NCBI GenBank assembly: GCA_048594975.1 | Contig: JBMDXQ010000019.1 | Location: 1-64,000 of the forward strand | DNA from: JBMDXB01 sp048594975 | GTDB lineage: Bacteria > Acidobacteriota > Vicinamibacteria > Vicinamibacterales > 2-12-FULL-66-21 | Reading direction: 5' to 3' | Length of the DNA stretch: 64,000 nt | Part shown: piece after piece, positions 51,036-59,720 of the stretch | Position numbering within the stretch: the first letter of the stretch is position 1 | Layout: every line of letters starts with the position of its first letter | Position numbers and translations under genes: made by a program | The notes under the pieces: generated by a model | Told to the model about the DNA's origin: nothing | The model's input: the letters and a program-made list of their open reading frames with translations, nothing else | Databases searched by the model: none

Positions 51036-52829
51036 GTGGCATCACCTCGCTTCCTCCGGCCGCGCGTCCTCGTGCTGACCGCGGGCATCCTGGCGCTGGC
51101 GGCGATACCGGCCGCGGTGTTCTACGCGCGCCGGCCCGCTCCCCATCCGTCGATTCCCTTCTCGGAGTTCATCCGGCAGGTGGAGTCGGGCGCCGTTGCC
51201 CAGGTGGTCATTGGCGAGCGCGACATGCAGGTGACGCTGCGTACGGGCGCGACCGAGACGACCGTCGCGCCGGCCGAGTTCCTCCGCTCGAACGCCGGCT
51301 TCCTGACCGATCTCGTGAAGCGGCAGGTGCGTGTCGAGGTGATCCCGCCGCCCGATCCCGCCGCGCTGAACTACGGCGCGATCGCGACCGCCATCGCGTT
51401 CTTCGGCCTGCTCTGTTTCACGGTGTACCGGACGACGGCGGGACGCATCCCGTCGTTTACCGGGCGCACCCGGGTCGCCGAGCGGGGCGAACAGGTGGTG
51501 ACGTTCCAGGACGTGGCGGGCGTGGACGAGGCGAAGGACGAGGTCCGCGAGATCGTCGATTTCCTGCGCGACCCGTCGCGTTTCGAAGCGATTGGCGGGC
51601 GCATTCCGCGCGGCGTGCTGCTGGTGGGCCCGCCGGGCACCGGCAAGACCCTGCTCGCGCGCTCGATCGCCGGCGAAGCGGGCGTGCCCTTCCTGTTCGC
51701 CAGCGGTTCCGACTTCGTCGAGATGTATGCCGGCGTGGGCGCGTCCCGCGTCCGCCGCCTGTTCCGCGATGCACGCCGCCACCCGTCGTGCATCGTCTTC
51801 ATCGACGAGCTCGACGCCGTCGGCCGCAGCCGCGGCGGCAGCTCGCTCAGCCACGAGGAACGCGAGCAGACGCTGAACCAGCTGCTCGTCGAGATGGACG
51901 GGTTCGAGGGGCACAACGGGATCGTGGTCATCGCCGCGACCAACCGCCAGGACATCCTCGACCCGGCGCTGCTCCGCCCCGGCCGCTTCGATCGGCAGGT
52001 CATGGTCGGCAACCCCGACCTGAAGGGGCGCGAGGCCATCCTCCGTGTACACACCCGCAAGATCGTGATGGACGAGAGCGTGGATCTGCGCTCGATCGCG
52101 CGCGGGACCCCCGGCTTCTCCGGCGCCGACCTGGCGAACCTGGTCAACGAGGCGGCGCTGCTCGCCGCCCGCGGCGGGCATGCAACGGTGACGGACAGGG
52201 ACCTGCAGGAGGCGCGGGACAAGGTGCTGATGGGCGTTGAGCGCCGCTCCATCGCGCTCTCCGAGATGGACCGCGTCAACTGTGCCTACCACGAAGCGGG
52301 CCACGCGGTCGTCGCCGCGCTGCTGCCCCACGCCGACCCGCTGCACAAGGTGACCATCATCCCGCGCGGGCGCGCGATGGGCGTCACGATGCAGCTGCCG
52401 GAGGCGGATCGGCATACCTACACGAAGGGATACCTGGAGACGCAAGTGGCGGTGCTGATGGGCGGCCGCGTCGCCGAGGAGCTGTTCATGAATCACATGA
52501 CCAGCGGCGCCTCCAACGACATCGAGCGGGCGACCGATATCGCGCAGCACATGGTCTGCGAGTTCGGCATGTCGGCGCTCGGGCCGCTGGCCTTCCGCAA
52601 GCCGGGCAGCGCGTTCGAGCAGGACCGCGCGCACGTGGTGAGCGAGGCCACCGCGCAGCGCGTGGACGAGGAGATCCGCCGGATCGTGATGGACGGCTAC
52701 GAGTGCGCGAAGGGGATCGTCGAGCGCAACCGCGAGCCCGTGCGCGCGCTCGCCGGGGCGCTGCTCGAGCAGGAGTCGCTCGAAGCGGACGAAATCAAGA
52801 CGCTGCTGGCGAACGCGGGCGCCTGCTGA
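51036..52829 (+). CDS. ftsH: FtsH-type ATP-dependent zinc protease
   Basis: A 597-residue inner-membrane AAA+ protease. Transmembrane helices lie near residues 10-30 and 113-133 around a short periplasmic domain. The AAA module has GPPGTGKT, FIDELDAVG and the arginine-finger segment LRPGRFDRQV; the protease site is HEAGH at about 419-423 with the third ligand in SGASNDIERAT. It degrades membrane and regulatory proteins. GTG 51036 is the likely start; a TTG at 50973 extends the frame without a transmembrane or conserved segment. No Shine-Dalgarno is obvious at either. Confidence 0.92.
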   Translation: MASPRFLRPRVLVLTAGILALAAIPAAVFYARRPAPHPSIPFSEFIRQVESGAVAQVVIGERDMQVTLRTGATETTVAPAEFLRSNAGFLTDLVKRQVRVEVIPPPDPAALNYGAIATAIAFFGLLCFTVYRTTAGRIPSFTGRTRVAERGEQVVTFQDVAGVDEAKDEVREIVDFLRDPSRFEAIGGRIPRGVLLVGPPGTGKTLLARSIAGEAGVPFLFASGSDFVEMYAGVGASRVRRLFRDARRHPSCIVFIDELDAVGRSRGGSSLSHEEREQTLNQLLVEMDGFEGHNGIVVIAATNRQDILDPALLRPGRFDRQVMVGNPDLKGREAILRVHTRKIVMDESVDLRSIARGTPGFSGADLANLVNEAALLAARGGHATVTDRDLQEARDKVLMGVERRSIALSEMDRVNCAYHEAGHAVVAALLPHADPLHKVTIIPRGRAMGVTMQLPEADRHTYTKGYLETQVAVLMGGRVAEELFMNHMTSGASNDIERATDIAQHMVCEFGMSALGPLAFRKPGSAFEQDRAHVVSEATAQRVDEEIRRIVMDGYECAKGIVERNREPVRALAGALLEQESLEADEIKTLLANAGAC

Positions 52830-52835
52830 CGCGGG

Positions 52836-52853
52836 TCCGGCCGCGCGGCCGGA
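52836..52853. terminator. palindrome after ftsH
   Basis: TCCGGCCGCGCGGCCGGA is a perfect 18-nt palindrome starting 7 nt after the ftsH stop. No T-tract follows, so its role as terminator is uncertain. Confidence 0.35.
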
Positions 52854-52966
52854 GCGGTTCGCCGGATCGCCCACCAATCGACGCGCTGTTCGAGGCAACG
52901 CGCTTCCAATCAGGCGCTGCCGCGTGCCTTTCCATCTTCCCATTCTCGATCGCGCACTCGCCTCGT

Positions 52967-52972
52967 TAGAAT
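52967..52972 (+). promoter_or_regulatory. -10 box TAGAAT, leaderless type
   Basis: TAGAAT is 8 nt before ATG 52981 and selects that start over the in-frame ATG-like codon at 52924. Confidence 0.5.
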
Positions 52973-52980
52973 ACGACGCG

Positions 52981-53829
52981 ATGTCGTGGTCCCCCCAGGC
53001 GCCGCGCACCATTGCCGGCCGCTACGTGCTCGAGCAGCTGCTCGGCCGCGGCGGTATGGGCACGGTCTACCGCGCCCGCGACCTGCGCGGAGAGGAACCC
53101 CTAGCCCTCAAGCTGATTCACCCCGAGCTGCTCGGCGATCCTGATGCCGGGGCGCGGTTCGTGCGCGAGGCGCGCATCGTCGCGCGGCTCCGCCACCCGG
53201 CGATCGTCACGGTCCGGGACTTCGGCACGTTCGGCGATCGCGGCGCCTACCTGGCGATGGAGCTCGTCGCCGGGCCCGACCTGCGCCACGTGCTGGTCAG
53301 CGAGGGACGCCTCGAGGCGCGGCGGGCCTTGTCCATCCTGGCGACGGTCTGCGGGGCGGTGGAAGCGGCGCATCGCGAACAGGTGCTGCACGGCGACCTG
53401 AAGCCGGAGAACATCCTGCTGCCGGGTGAGGGCGTCGAGGCGAAGGTGCTGGATTTCGGGTTCGCGAGGGTGTTCGGCGACCGCGTACCGGCGGCGAACG
53501 GCCCAACGTCCGCGGCCGGGGCGGGGGCCGTGGTAGGAACGCCAGCCTACATGGCGCCGGAGCAGCTGCGCGGCGGAACCGTCGACACGCGCACCGACGT
53601 CTTCAGCCTCGGGGTGCTCGCCTACGAAATGCTGACGGGAGAGCTCCCGTTCGGGCGCGGGTCGCTGGCCGACCTCGTGCTGGCGCACTCGCGCGGCGCG
53701 GCGCGAACCGGCGCCGCGCCGGCGGCGCTGGCGCGCGCCGTACACGCCGCGCTAGAGCCCGAACCGGATCGCCGACCCGCCTCGGCGCAGGCGCTCGCGC
53801 ATTTGCTGCTCGCCGCCGCCGCGATCTGA
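52981..53829 (+). CDS. Ser/Thr protein kinase, soluble
   Basis: A 282-residue kinase that consists of the catalytic domain only. It has GRGGMGTVYRA, the Lys in LALKLIHPE, HGDLKPENILLP (Gly instead of Arg in HRD), LDFGFAR, MAPEQL and SLGVLAYEMLTG. The HGD variant lacks the Arg that usually senses activation-loop phosphorylation, so it may be active without it. There is no membrane helix or sensor domain. It is convergent with the small gene at 53857. Confidence 0.9.
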   Translation: MSWSPQAPRTIAGRYVLEQLLGRGGMGTVYRARDLRGEEPLALKLIHPELLGDPDAGARFVREARIVARLRHPAIVTVRDFGTFGDRGAYLAMELVAGPDLRHVLVSEGRLEARRALSILATVCGAVEAAHREQVLHGDLKPENILLPGEGVEAKVLDFGFARVFGDRVPAANGPTSAAGAGAVVGTPAYMAPEQLRGGTVDTRTDVFSLGVLAYEMLTGELPFGRGSLADLVLAHSRGAARTGAAPAALARAVHAALEPEPDRRPASAQALAHLLLAAAAI

Positions 53830-53856
53830 CCGGCGAGGCGCGGGCCGGCGCCGCCG

Positions 53857-54111
53857 CTAGGGCGTGGCGAGGCGCTTGTCGATCTCGGCGATGGCCAGCT
53901 GAATCTGCTGCCGCCTGACCGGATGCTCGACGGCCGCCGCCTGCCGTTCCAGGTTCGCGCGGGCCAGCCTGAGCGACTGCAACTCGCGCAGCCGCTCCGG
54001 GTCGGCGGGCGCGGCGGCGCCGGCCCGACGCCGGCGCTCGGCCTCGCGCTCTTCCATGCGTTCCTGGATCTTCGCGTCCGCGTCGACGAGTCCTTCTCCA
54101 GAATCACCCAT
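53857..54111 (-). CDS. small charged helical protein of unknown function
   Basis: An 84-residue protein rich in Glu, Arg and Ala, with long helices (KIQERMEEREAERRRR and ELQSLRLARANLERQAAA) that could form a coiled coil. I do not recognise a family. ATG 54111 follows TATCAT by only 3 nt, closer than in other genes here, so the start is less certain. It lies between the kinase and lhr genes on the opposite strand. Confidence 0.5.
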   Translation of the reverse strand: MGDSGEGLVDADAKIQERMEEREAERRRRAGAAAPADPERLRELQSLRLARANLERQAAAVEHPVRRQQIQLAIAEIDKRLATP

Positions 54112-54240
54112 AGAATGATAACGATCGCAAAATGTGCCGTGGATGTCGCCGGCCGCGAGGAGCCGCGATCGGTCGACGTTCAATTGTGCCAATTGTGCCC
54201 GATGCGGCGGCGGCGCGGCAATGCCGAATGCGGGGCAGCC

Positions 54241-54246
54241 TAAAAT
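54241..54246 (+). promoter_or_regulatory. -10 box TAAAAT, leaderless type
   Basis: TAAAAT is 6 nt before GTG 54253, the start of lhr. Confidence 0.5.
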
Positions 54247-54252
54247 AGCGGC

Positions 54253-57200
54253 GTGGGCAGGCGCGCCGACGTGCTCGAGCTCTTCCACCCCGCGGTCGCG
54301 GAATGGTTCCGTGCGTCGTTCCCGTCGCCGACGGCACCGCAGACCGGCGGCTGGCCGGCGATCGCGCGCGGCGAATCGACGTTGATCCTCGCGCCCACCG
54401 GCAGCGGCAAGACACTCACCGCCTTCCTCTGGTGCATCAATCGCCTCATGTTCGAGCCGCCGCCGGCGCCGGCGCGGCGCTGTCGCGTGCTCTACATCTC
54501 GCCGCTCAAGGCGCTGGCCGTGGACATCGAGCGCAACCTGCGGTCGCCGCTCGCGGGCATCGCGCACCGCGCGGCGGCCCGGAACGACGACCAGCACGCG
54601 CCCGCGATCCTCGTCCGCACCGGCGACACGCCTGCGGCCGAACGGGCACGCTTCCGGCGCGAGCCGGCCGACATCCTCATCACCACCCCCGAGTCGCTCT
54701 ACCTGCTGCTGACGTCGGGCGCGCGCGAGTCCCTGCGCTCGATCGACACGGTGATCGTCGACGAGATTCACGCCCTCGTGCCCACCAAGCGCGGCGCGCA
54801 CCTGGCGCTGTCGCTCGAGCGGCTCGAGCACCTGCGAGGCGACGGCGCGAAGGCCCTTCAGCGGATCGGCCTCTCGGCCACGCAGCGGCCGCTCGACGAA
54901 GTGGCGAGGTTTCTGGCAGGAGTATCCAGCGCCGGGACTCAGGGAGCGGGGTCCGGGGGGCGAAGGAAGAAAGCCCTGCGGCGCAACGTTCCAGCGGAGC
55001 GGGCGCTGGCCGAAACCGCCATCCACGACGAGTTCGTCCAGGCGGAGGCGCGTGCCGCCTCTTTCCGTCCGGTGACGATCGTCGACACCTCGGAGAAGAA
55101 GCGGCTCGAGCTGCGGATCGAAGTGCCGGTCGAGGACATGGCGGCGCTCGGCCAGGGCGGCGACCATCCGGCGCACGCACGAGAGACGAAGCTCGGAGGG
55201 CCCGACGACATCCCCAGCGGGCCCGCCTCGCAGGGCGCAGCGCGGCAGTCCATCTGGACGGCCATCCACCCGCGGCTGCTGGCGCTCGTCCAGGCGCACC
55301 GCTCGACGCTCATCTTCGTGAACAGCCGACGCATCGCCGAGCGCCTCGCGGCGGCGCTGAACGAGCTCGCCGGCGAGCCGCTGCTCCGCTCGCACCACGG
55401 GTCGCTGGCGCGGCCGCAGCGCATCGAGGTCGAGGACCGGCTGAAGGCGGGGCTGATCCGCGGGCTGGTGGCCACCTCCTCGCTCGAGCTCGGGATCGAC
55501 ATGGGCGCGATCGATCTCGTCGTCCAGATCGAGGCGCCGCCGTCGGTCGCCAGCGGCATGCAGCGCATCGGCCGCGCCGGCCACACCATCGGGGAGGCGA
55601 GCCGCGGGATCATCTTCCCCAAGTTCCGCGGCGACCTGGTCGCGTGCGCGGCCGTCACCCGCGCCATGCACGAGGCGAAGATCGAGTCGAGCCGTTATCC
55701 GCGCAATCCGCTGGACGTGCTGGCGCAGCAGATCGTGGCGGCGGTGTCGATGGACGACTGGAACGCCGACGCGCTCTACGCGGCGCTCCGTGGTGCCGCG
55801 CCGTTCGCCGAGCTGAGCCGCAGCGTCTACGAGGGCGTGCTCGACATGCTCTCCGGCCGCTACCCGTCCGACGACTTCGCCGACCTGCGGCCCCGCCTCA
55901 CGTGGGATCGTCTGAGCCACACGCTCACCGCGCGCGAGGGTGCGAAGCGCGTCGCCGTCATCAACGGGGGAACGATCCCCGATCGCGGCCTGTACGGCGT
56001 CTTCCTGAGCGGCGAGCGCGGGCCGGGCGCGCGCGTCGGCGAGCTCGACGAGGAGATGGTGTTCGAGAGCCGCGTCGGCGAGACGTTCCTGCTCGGAGCC
56101 TCCAGCTGGCGGATCGAGCAGATCACGCACGACCGCGTGCTCGTGTCACCGGCGCCGGGCGAGCCCGGGAAGATGCCGTTCTGGAAGGCGGACGCGCCGG
56201 GCCGCCCGTTGGAACTCGGACGCGAAATCGGCGCGCTTGTGCGATCGCTCCGGCAGATGCCGCCCGCGGCGGCGGTCGAGCGTCTGGTGCGGCACCATGA
56301 TCTCGACGCTCAGGCCGCCGAGAATCTCGTGCGCTACCTGGCCGACCAGCATGCCGCCGCGCGTGTCGTTCCCGACGATCGCACGATCCTGATCGAGCGC
56401 TGCCGCGACGAGCTGGGCGACTGGCGAATCTGCGTGCTGACGCCGTTCGGCGGCCGCATCCACGCGCCGTGGGCGATGGCGGTTGCCGAACGCGTACGCG
56501 CCGAGCGCGGGCTGGACATCGAAACCATGTGGTCCGATGACGGCTTCGTCGTGCGGTTTCCCGAGACCGACGAACCGCCGGACACGCGCCTGATGCTGCC
56601 TGCGTCCGACGAAGTCGAGGCGCTCGTCGTCCGCCAGCTCGGCGCGACGGCGATGTTCGCCGCGAAGTTCCGCGAGGCGGCGGCGCGCGCCCTGCTGCTG
56701 CCGCGGCGCAGGCCCGGCGGCCGCAGCCCGCTCTGGCAGCAGCGCAAGCGCGCCGCCGACCTGCTCGCCGTGGCGGCGCGCTACGGATCGTTCCCGATGA
56801 TCCTCGAGGCCTACCGCGAGTGCTTGCGCGACGTCTTCGACATTCCTGCGCTGGTGGACACGCTCCGCCGGGTGGAGACGCGCGAGATCAGGGCGGCAAC
56901 GGTGGATTCGTCGATGCCCTCGCCGTTCGCGGCGGCGCTGCTGTTCTCGTACGTCGCCAACTACATCTACGACGGCGACGCGCCGCTCGCCGAGCGCCGC
57001 GCGCAGGCGCTGGCGATCGACGAGGCGCAGCTCCGCGAGCTGCTCGGCGAAGCCGAGCTGCGCGAACTGCTCGACGCCGATGCGCTGGCCGACGTGGAGC
57101 GGCAGCTGCAGCAGCTCGATCCCGCGTACCACGCACGCTCGGTCGACGCGGTGCACGACCTGCTGCTCCGCCTGGGCGAGCTGACCGTCGCCGAGATCGC

Positions 57201-58854
57201 CGCGCGCAGCCGGACCGATGCGGAGGCGGCGCGCGACCAGCTGGTGCGCGAGCGGCGCGCCGTCGCGATCCCGATGGCCGGCGACCAACGGCTCGTCCCG
57301 GTCGAATACGCGGCCCGCTACCGCGACGCGCTCGGCGTCCCGCTTCCGCCGGGCCTGCCCGCGTCGCTGCTCGAGCCCGCGGACCACGCGGCGCACGATC
57401 TCGCGCGGCGCTACGCGCGGACGCACGGACCCTTCACGACGCCGGAGTTCGCGCAGCGCTACGCGCTCGGACGGTCGGTCGCGGACCGCATGCTGCAGGA
57501 GCTCGCCAAGAGCGGGCGGCTGCTCGAGGGAGAGTTCCGGCCGGGGGGCACGGGCCGGGAGTGGTGCGATCCCGAGAACCTCCAGACCATCCGGCGCCGG
57601 TCGCTCGCCAGGCTGCGCAAGCAGGTCGAGCCGGTGGAACCGGCAGTGCTCGGCCGTCTGGTGACGACCTGGCAGGGCGCGGTGCGCCGTCGTTCGGGAC
57701 TCGACGCGCTCCTCGACGCGGTCGAGAACCTGCAGGCCGCCCCGCTCGCCGGTTCGATCTTCGAGTCGGAGATCCTCGCCGCGCGCGTCGAGGACTACCA
57801 CGCCGCCGACCTCGACGCGCTTGCGGCCGCCGGCGAAGTGGTGTGGTGCGGCCTCGAGCCGCTCGGCGATCGTGACGGGCGGATCGCGCTCTACCTGACC
57901 GACCACCTGCCGCGCCTGCGGCGGGCGCCGCGCACCGACGAGATCGCCGGCCGCGAGCAGGCAATTCTCGATCACCTGCGCGCGCAGGGTGCGTCGTTCT
58001 TCACGGCGATCCACCAGGCGGCCGGCGGCGGCTACCCCGGCGAGACGGTGGACGCAGTCTGGGATCTGGTCTGGCGCGGGCTGGTGACCAACGACACGTT
58101 CCACGCGCTGCGCGCGTTCACCCGGCCCCCCGAGCGCCGGCAGCGCCGGCCCCCCAGCGGCCGCAGCTTCCACACCCGGCGCGTGGCACCGCCTTCGGCA
58201 GAAGGACGATGGTCGCTGGTGGAACAACGGACGGCGGCGCCGGTTTCGCCGACGGAGTGGGCGGCCGCCACGGCGCAGCAACTGCTCGCGCGCTACGGCG
58301 TCATCACGCGCGAGGTCGCCGCCGCCGAGGGGATCTTCGGCGGCTTCAGCGCCGTCTACGACGTCCTGAAGGCGATGGAGGACGCCGGCCGCGTGCGCCG
58401 GGGGTACTTCGTGTCGGCGGTCGCGGCCACGCAGTTCGCGCTGGCACCTGCCCTCGAGCTCCTGCGCTCCCTTCGCGACGCCCCGGAGGAGGCGGAGGCC
58501 GTGTTGCTGTCGGCGACGGATCCCGCGAGCCCCTACGGGACGATGCTGCCGATGCCCGAGGTGGCGTCGATGCGCCCCACGCGATCGGTGGGTGCGCTCG
58601 TCATCCTCGTCAACGGGGCGCTCGCCGCGTACATCAGCCGCGGATCGCGCCAGCTCACGGTCTTCCTGCCCGAGGACGAACCGGCGCGGTCGACCGTCGG
58701 CCGGTCCCTCGCGCGGCGGCTGGCGGATCTCGGCAGCGTGCTCGTCGGGGAGATCAACGGGATGCCGGCGGACCAGCATCCGCTGGCGCCGTTCCTCCTC
58801 CAGGCCGGGTTCCATCCGTCCGCGATGGGGTTCCAGATCCGGCGGCATGCCTGA
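54253..58854 (+). CDS. lhr: Lhr-type large ATP-dependent helicase
   Basis: A 1533-residue superfamily 2 DNA helicase. Motif I is LAPTGSGKT, motif II VDEIHAL, motif III LSATQRP, motif V ATSSLELGIDMG and motif VI QRIGRAGH. The first about 850 residues form the Lhr core; the rest is the long C-terminal region of full-length bacterial Lhr. It is an ATP-driven 3'-5' DNA translocase in studied homologues, linked to repair. The C-terminal 8 nt overlap the start of the Nei-type glycosylase gene, a pairing also known in mycobacteria. Confidence 0.92.
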   Translation: MGRRADVLELFHPAVAEWFRASFPSPTAPQTGGWPAIARGESTLILAPTGSGKTLTAFLWCINRLMFEPPPAPARRCRVLYISPLKALAVDIERNLRSPLAGIAHRAAARNDDQHAPAILVRTGDTPAAERARFRREPADILITTPESLYLLLTSGARESLRSIDTVIVDEIHALVPTKRGAHLALSLERLEHLRGDGAKALQRIGLSATQRPLDEVARFLAGVSSAGTQGAGSGGRRKKALRRNVPAERALAETAIHDEFVQAEARAASFRPVTIVDTSEKKRLELRIEVPVEDMAALGQGGDHPAHARETKLGGPDDIPSGPASQGAARQSIWTAIHPRLLALVQAHRSTLIFVNSRRIAERLAAALNELAGEPLLRSHHGSLARPQRIEVEDRLKAGLIRGLVATSSLELGIDMGAIDLVVQIEAPPSVASGMQRIGRAGHTIGEASRGIIFPKFRGDLVACAAVTRAMHEAKIESSRYPRNPLDVLAQQIVAAVSMDDWNADALYAALRGAAPFAELSRSVYEGVLDMLSGRYPSDDFADLRPRLTWDRLSHTLTAREGAKRVAVINGGTIPDRGLYGVFLSGERGPGARVGELDEEMVFESRVGETFLLGASSWRIEQITHDRVLVSPAPGEPGKMPFWKADAPGRPLELGREIGALVRSLRQMPPAAAVERLVRHHDLDAQAAENLVRYLADQHAAARVVPDDRTILIERCRDELGDWRICVLTPFGGRIHAPWAMAVAERVRAERGLDIETMWSDDGFVVRFPETDEPPDTRLMLPASDEVEALVVRQLGATAMFAAKFREAAARALLLPRRRPGGRSPLWQQRKRAADLLAVAARYGSFPMILEAYRECLRDVFDIPALVDTLRRVETREIRAATVDSSMPSPFAAALLFSYVANYIYDGDAPLAERRAQALAIDEAQLRELLGEAELRELLDADALADVERQLQQLDPAYHARSVDAVHDLLLRLGELTVAEIAARSRTDAEAARDQLVRERRAVAIPMAGDQRLVPVEYAARYRDALGVPLPPGLPASLLEPADHAAHDLARRYARTHGPFTTPEFAQRYALGRSVADRMLQELAKSGRLLEGEFRPGGTGREWCDPENLQTIRRRSLARLRKQVEPVEPAVLGRLVTTWQGAVRRRSGLDALLDAVENLQAAPLAGSIFESEILAARVEDYHAADLDALAAAGEVVWCGLEPLGDRDGRIALYLTDHLPRLRRAPRTDEIAGREQAILDHLRAQGASFFTAIHQAAGGGYPGETVDAVWDLVWRGLVTNDTFHALRAFTRPPERRQRRPPSGRSFHTRRVAPPSAEGRWSLVEQRTAAPVSPTEWAAATAQQLLARYGVITREVAAAEGIFGGFSAVYDVLKAMEDAGRVRRGYFVSAVAATQFALAPALELLRSLRDAPEEAEAVLLSATDPASPYGTMLPMPEVASMRPTRSVGALVILVNGALAAYISRGSRQLTVFLPEDEPARSTVGRSLARRLADLGSVLVGEINGMPADQHPLAPFLLQAGFHPSAMGFQIRRHA

Positions 58855-59683
58855 AGGCGACACCATCTTCCGCGCGGCGCAGACGCTGAATCGCGCGCTC
58901 GGCGGCCGGGTAGTCACGCGATTCGAGACCGTGCTCCCCGCGCTGTCGCGCATGAACGATGACTCGCCGATTGCCGGGCGCAGCGTCGAGCGCGTCTACT
59001 CGATCGGCAAGCACCTGTTCCTGCAGCTCTCCGGCGGGCTCACGCTGCGGACGCACATGCGGATGAACGGCAGCTGGCACGTCTACCGGCCCGGGGAACG
59101 GTGGCGCCGGCCGCGCCGCGACATGCGGGTGGTCGTCGCGACCGACGTGTTCGAGGCGGTCGCTTTCAACGTTCCGGTCGCGGAGCTGGTGGCCACCCGC
59201 ACGCTCGAACGGCACCGGCAGCTGCGGGCGATCGGGCCGGACCTCCTGGCCGACGACTTCGACGGCGCCCGAGCGCTGCACCGGCTGCGCGAGCGTTCGG
59301 GCGTCACCATCGCGGACGCGCTGCTCGATCAGCGCGTCGTGGCCGGCGTCGGCAACGTGTACAAGTCCGAGGTGCTCTTCGCCTGCCGCGTCGATCCGTT
59401 TGCCGCGGTCGGTGCGCTGCGGGACGAGCAGCTCGCGTGCCTGATCGCGACGGCGCGCAAGTTCCTCCGCGCGAACGTCACCGGACGTCTGGCGCCGATG
59501 ACGACTTACGCCGGATACCGGCGCACCGCGAGGAGCGACGATCCTGCGCAGCGGCTGTGGGTGTACGGGCGCGGGAGGAAGCCCTGCCGCCGCTGCGGCA
59601 CGGCGATCGCCGTGCGCAAGACCGGTGAGAATGCGAGGCTGACCTACTGGTGTCCGACGTGCCAGGGCGCGAGCGCCGATTGA
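58847..59683 (+). CDS. Fpg/Nei-family DNA glycosylase
   Basis: A 278-residue base-excision repair enzyme. After Met removal the N-terminal Pro-Glu (PEGDTIFRAA) is the catalytic pair. LRTHMRMNGSWHV and AGVGNVYKSEVLF (the helix-two-turn-helix) follow, and a zinc finger CRRCGTAI with CPTCQ closes the protein. The PEGDTI start is of the Nei/Nei2 type, favouring oxidised pyrimidines over 8-oxoguanine. It overlaps lhr by 8 nt, so the two are co-translated and probably repair the same lesions. Confidence 0.93.
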   Translation: MPEGDTIFRAAQTLNRALGGRVVTRFETVLPALSRMNDDSPIAGRSVERVYSIGKHLFLQLSGGLTLRTHMRMNGSWHVYRPGERWRRPRRDMRVVVATDVFEAVAFNVPVAELVATRTLERHRQLRAIGPDLLADDFDGARALHRLRERSGVTIADALLDQRVVAGVGNVYKSEVLFACRVDPFAAVGALRDEQLACLIATARKFLRANVTGRLAPMTTYAGYRRTARSDDPAQRLWVYGRGRKPCRRCGTAIAVRKTGENARLTYWCPTCQGASAD

Positions 59684-59720
59684 AGGTCCCCGGGCCCCAC
59701 GGCCGAGCGCGGCAGTACGA

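Noticed and set aside
53857..56130. 757-codon minus-strand frame
   Set aside because: Only its last 84 codons (53857-54111) look like a protein; the rest is antisense to lhr.
56146..58953. 935-codon minus-strand frame
   Set aside because: Fully antisense to lhr; its composition is typical of a shadow frame.
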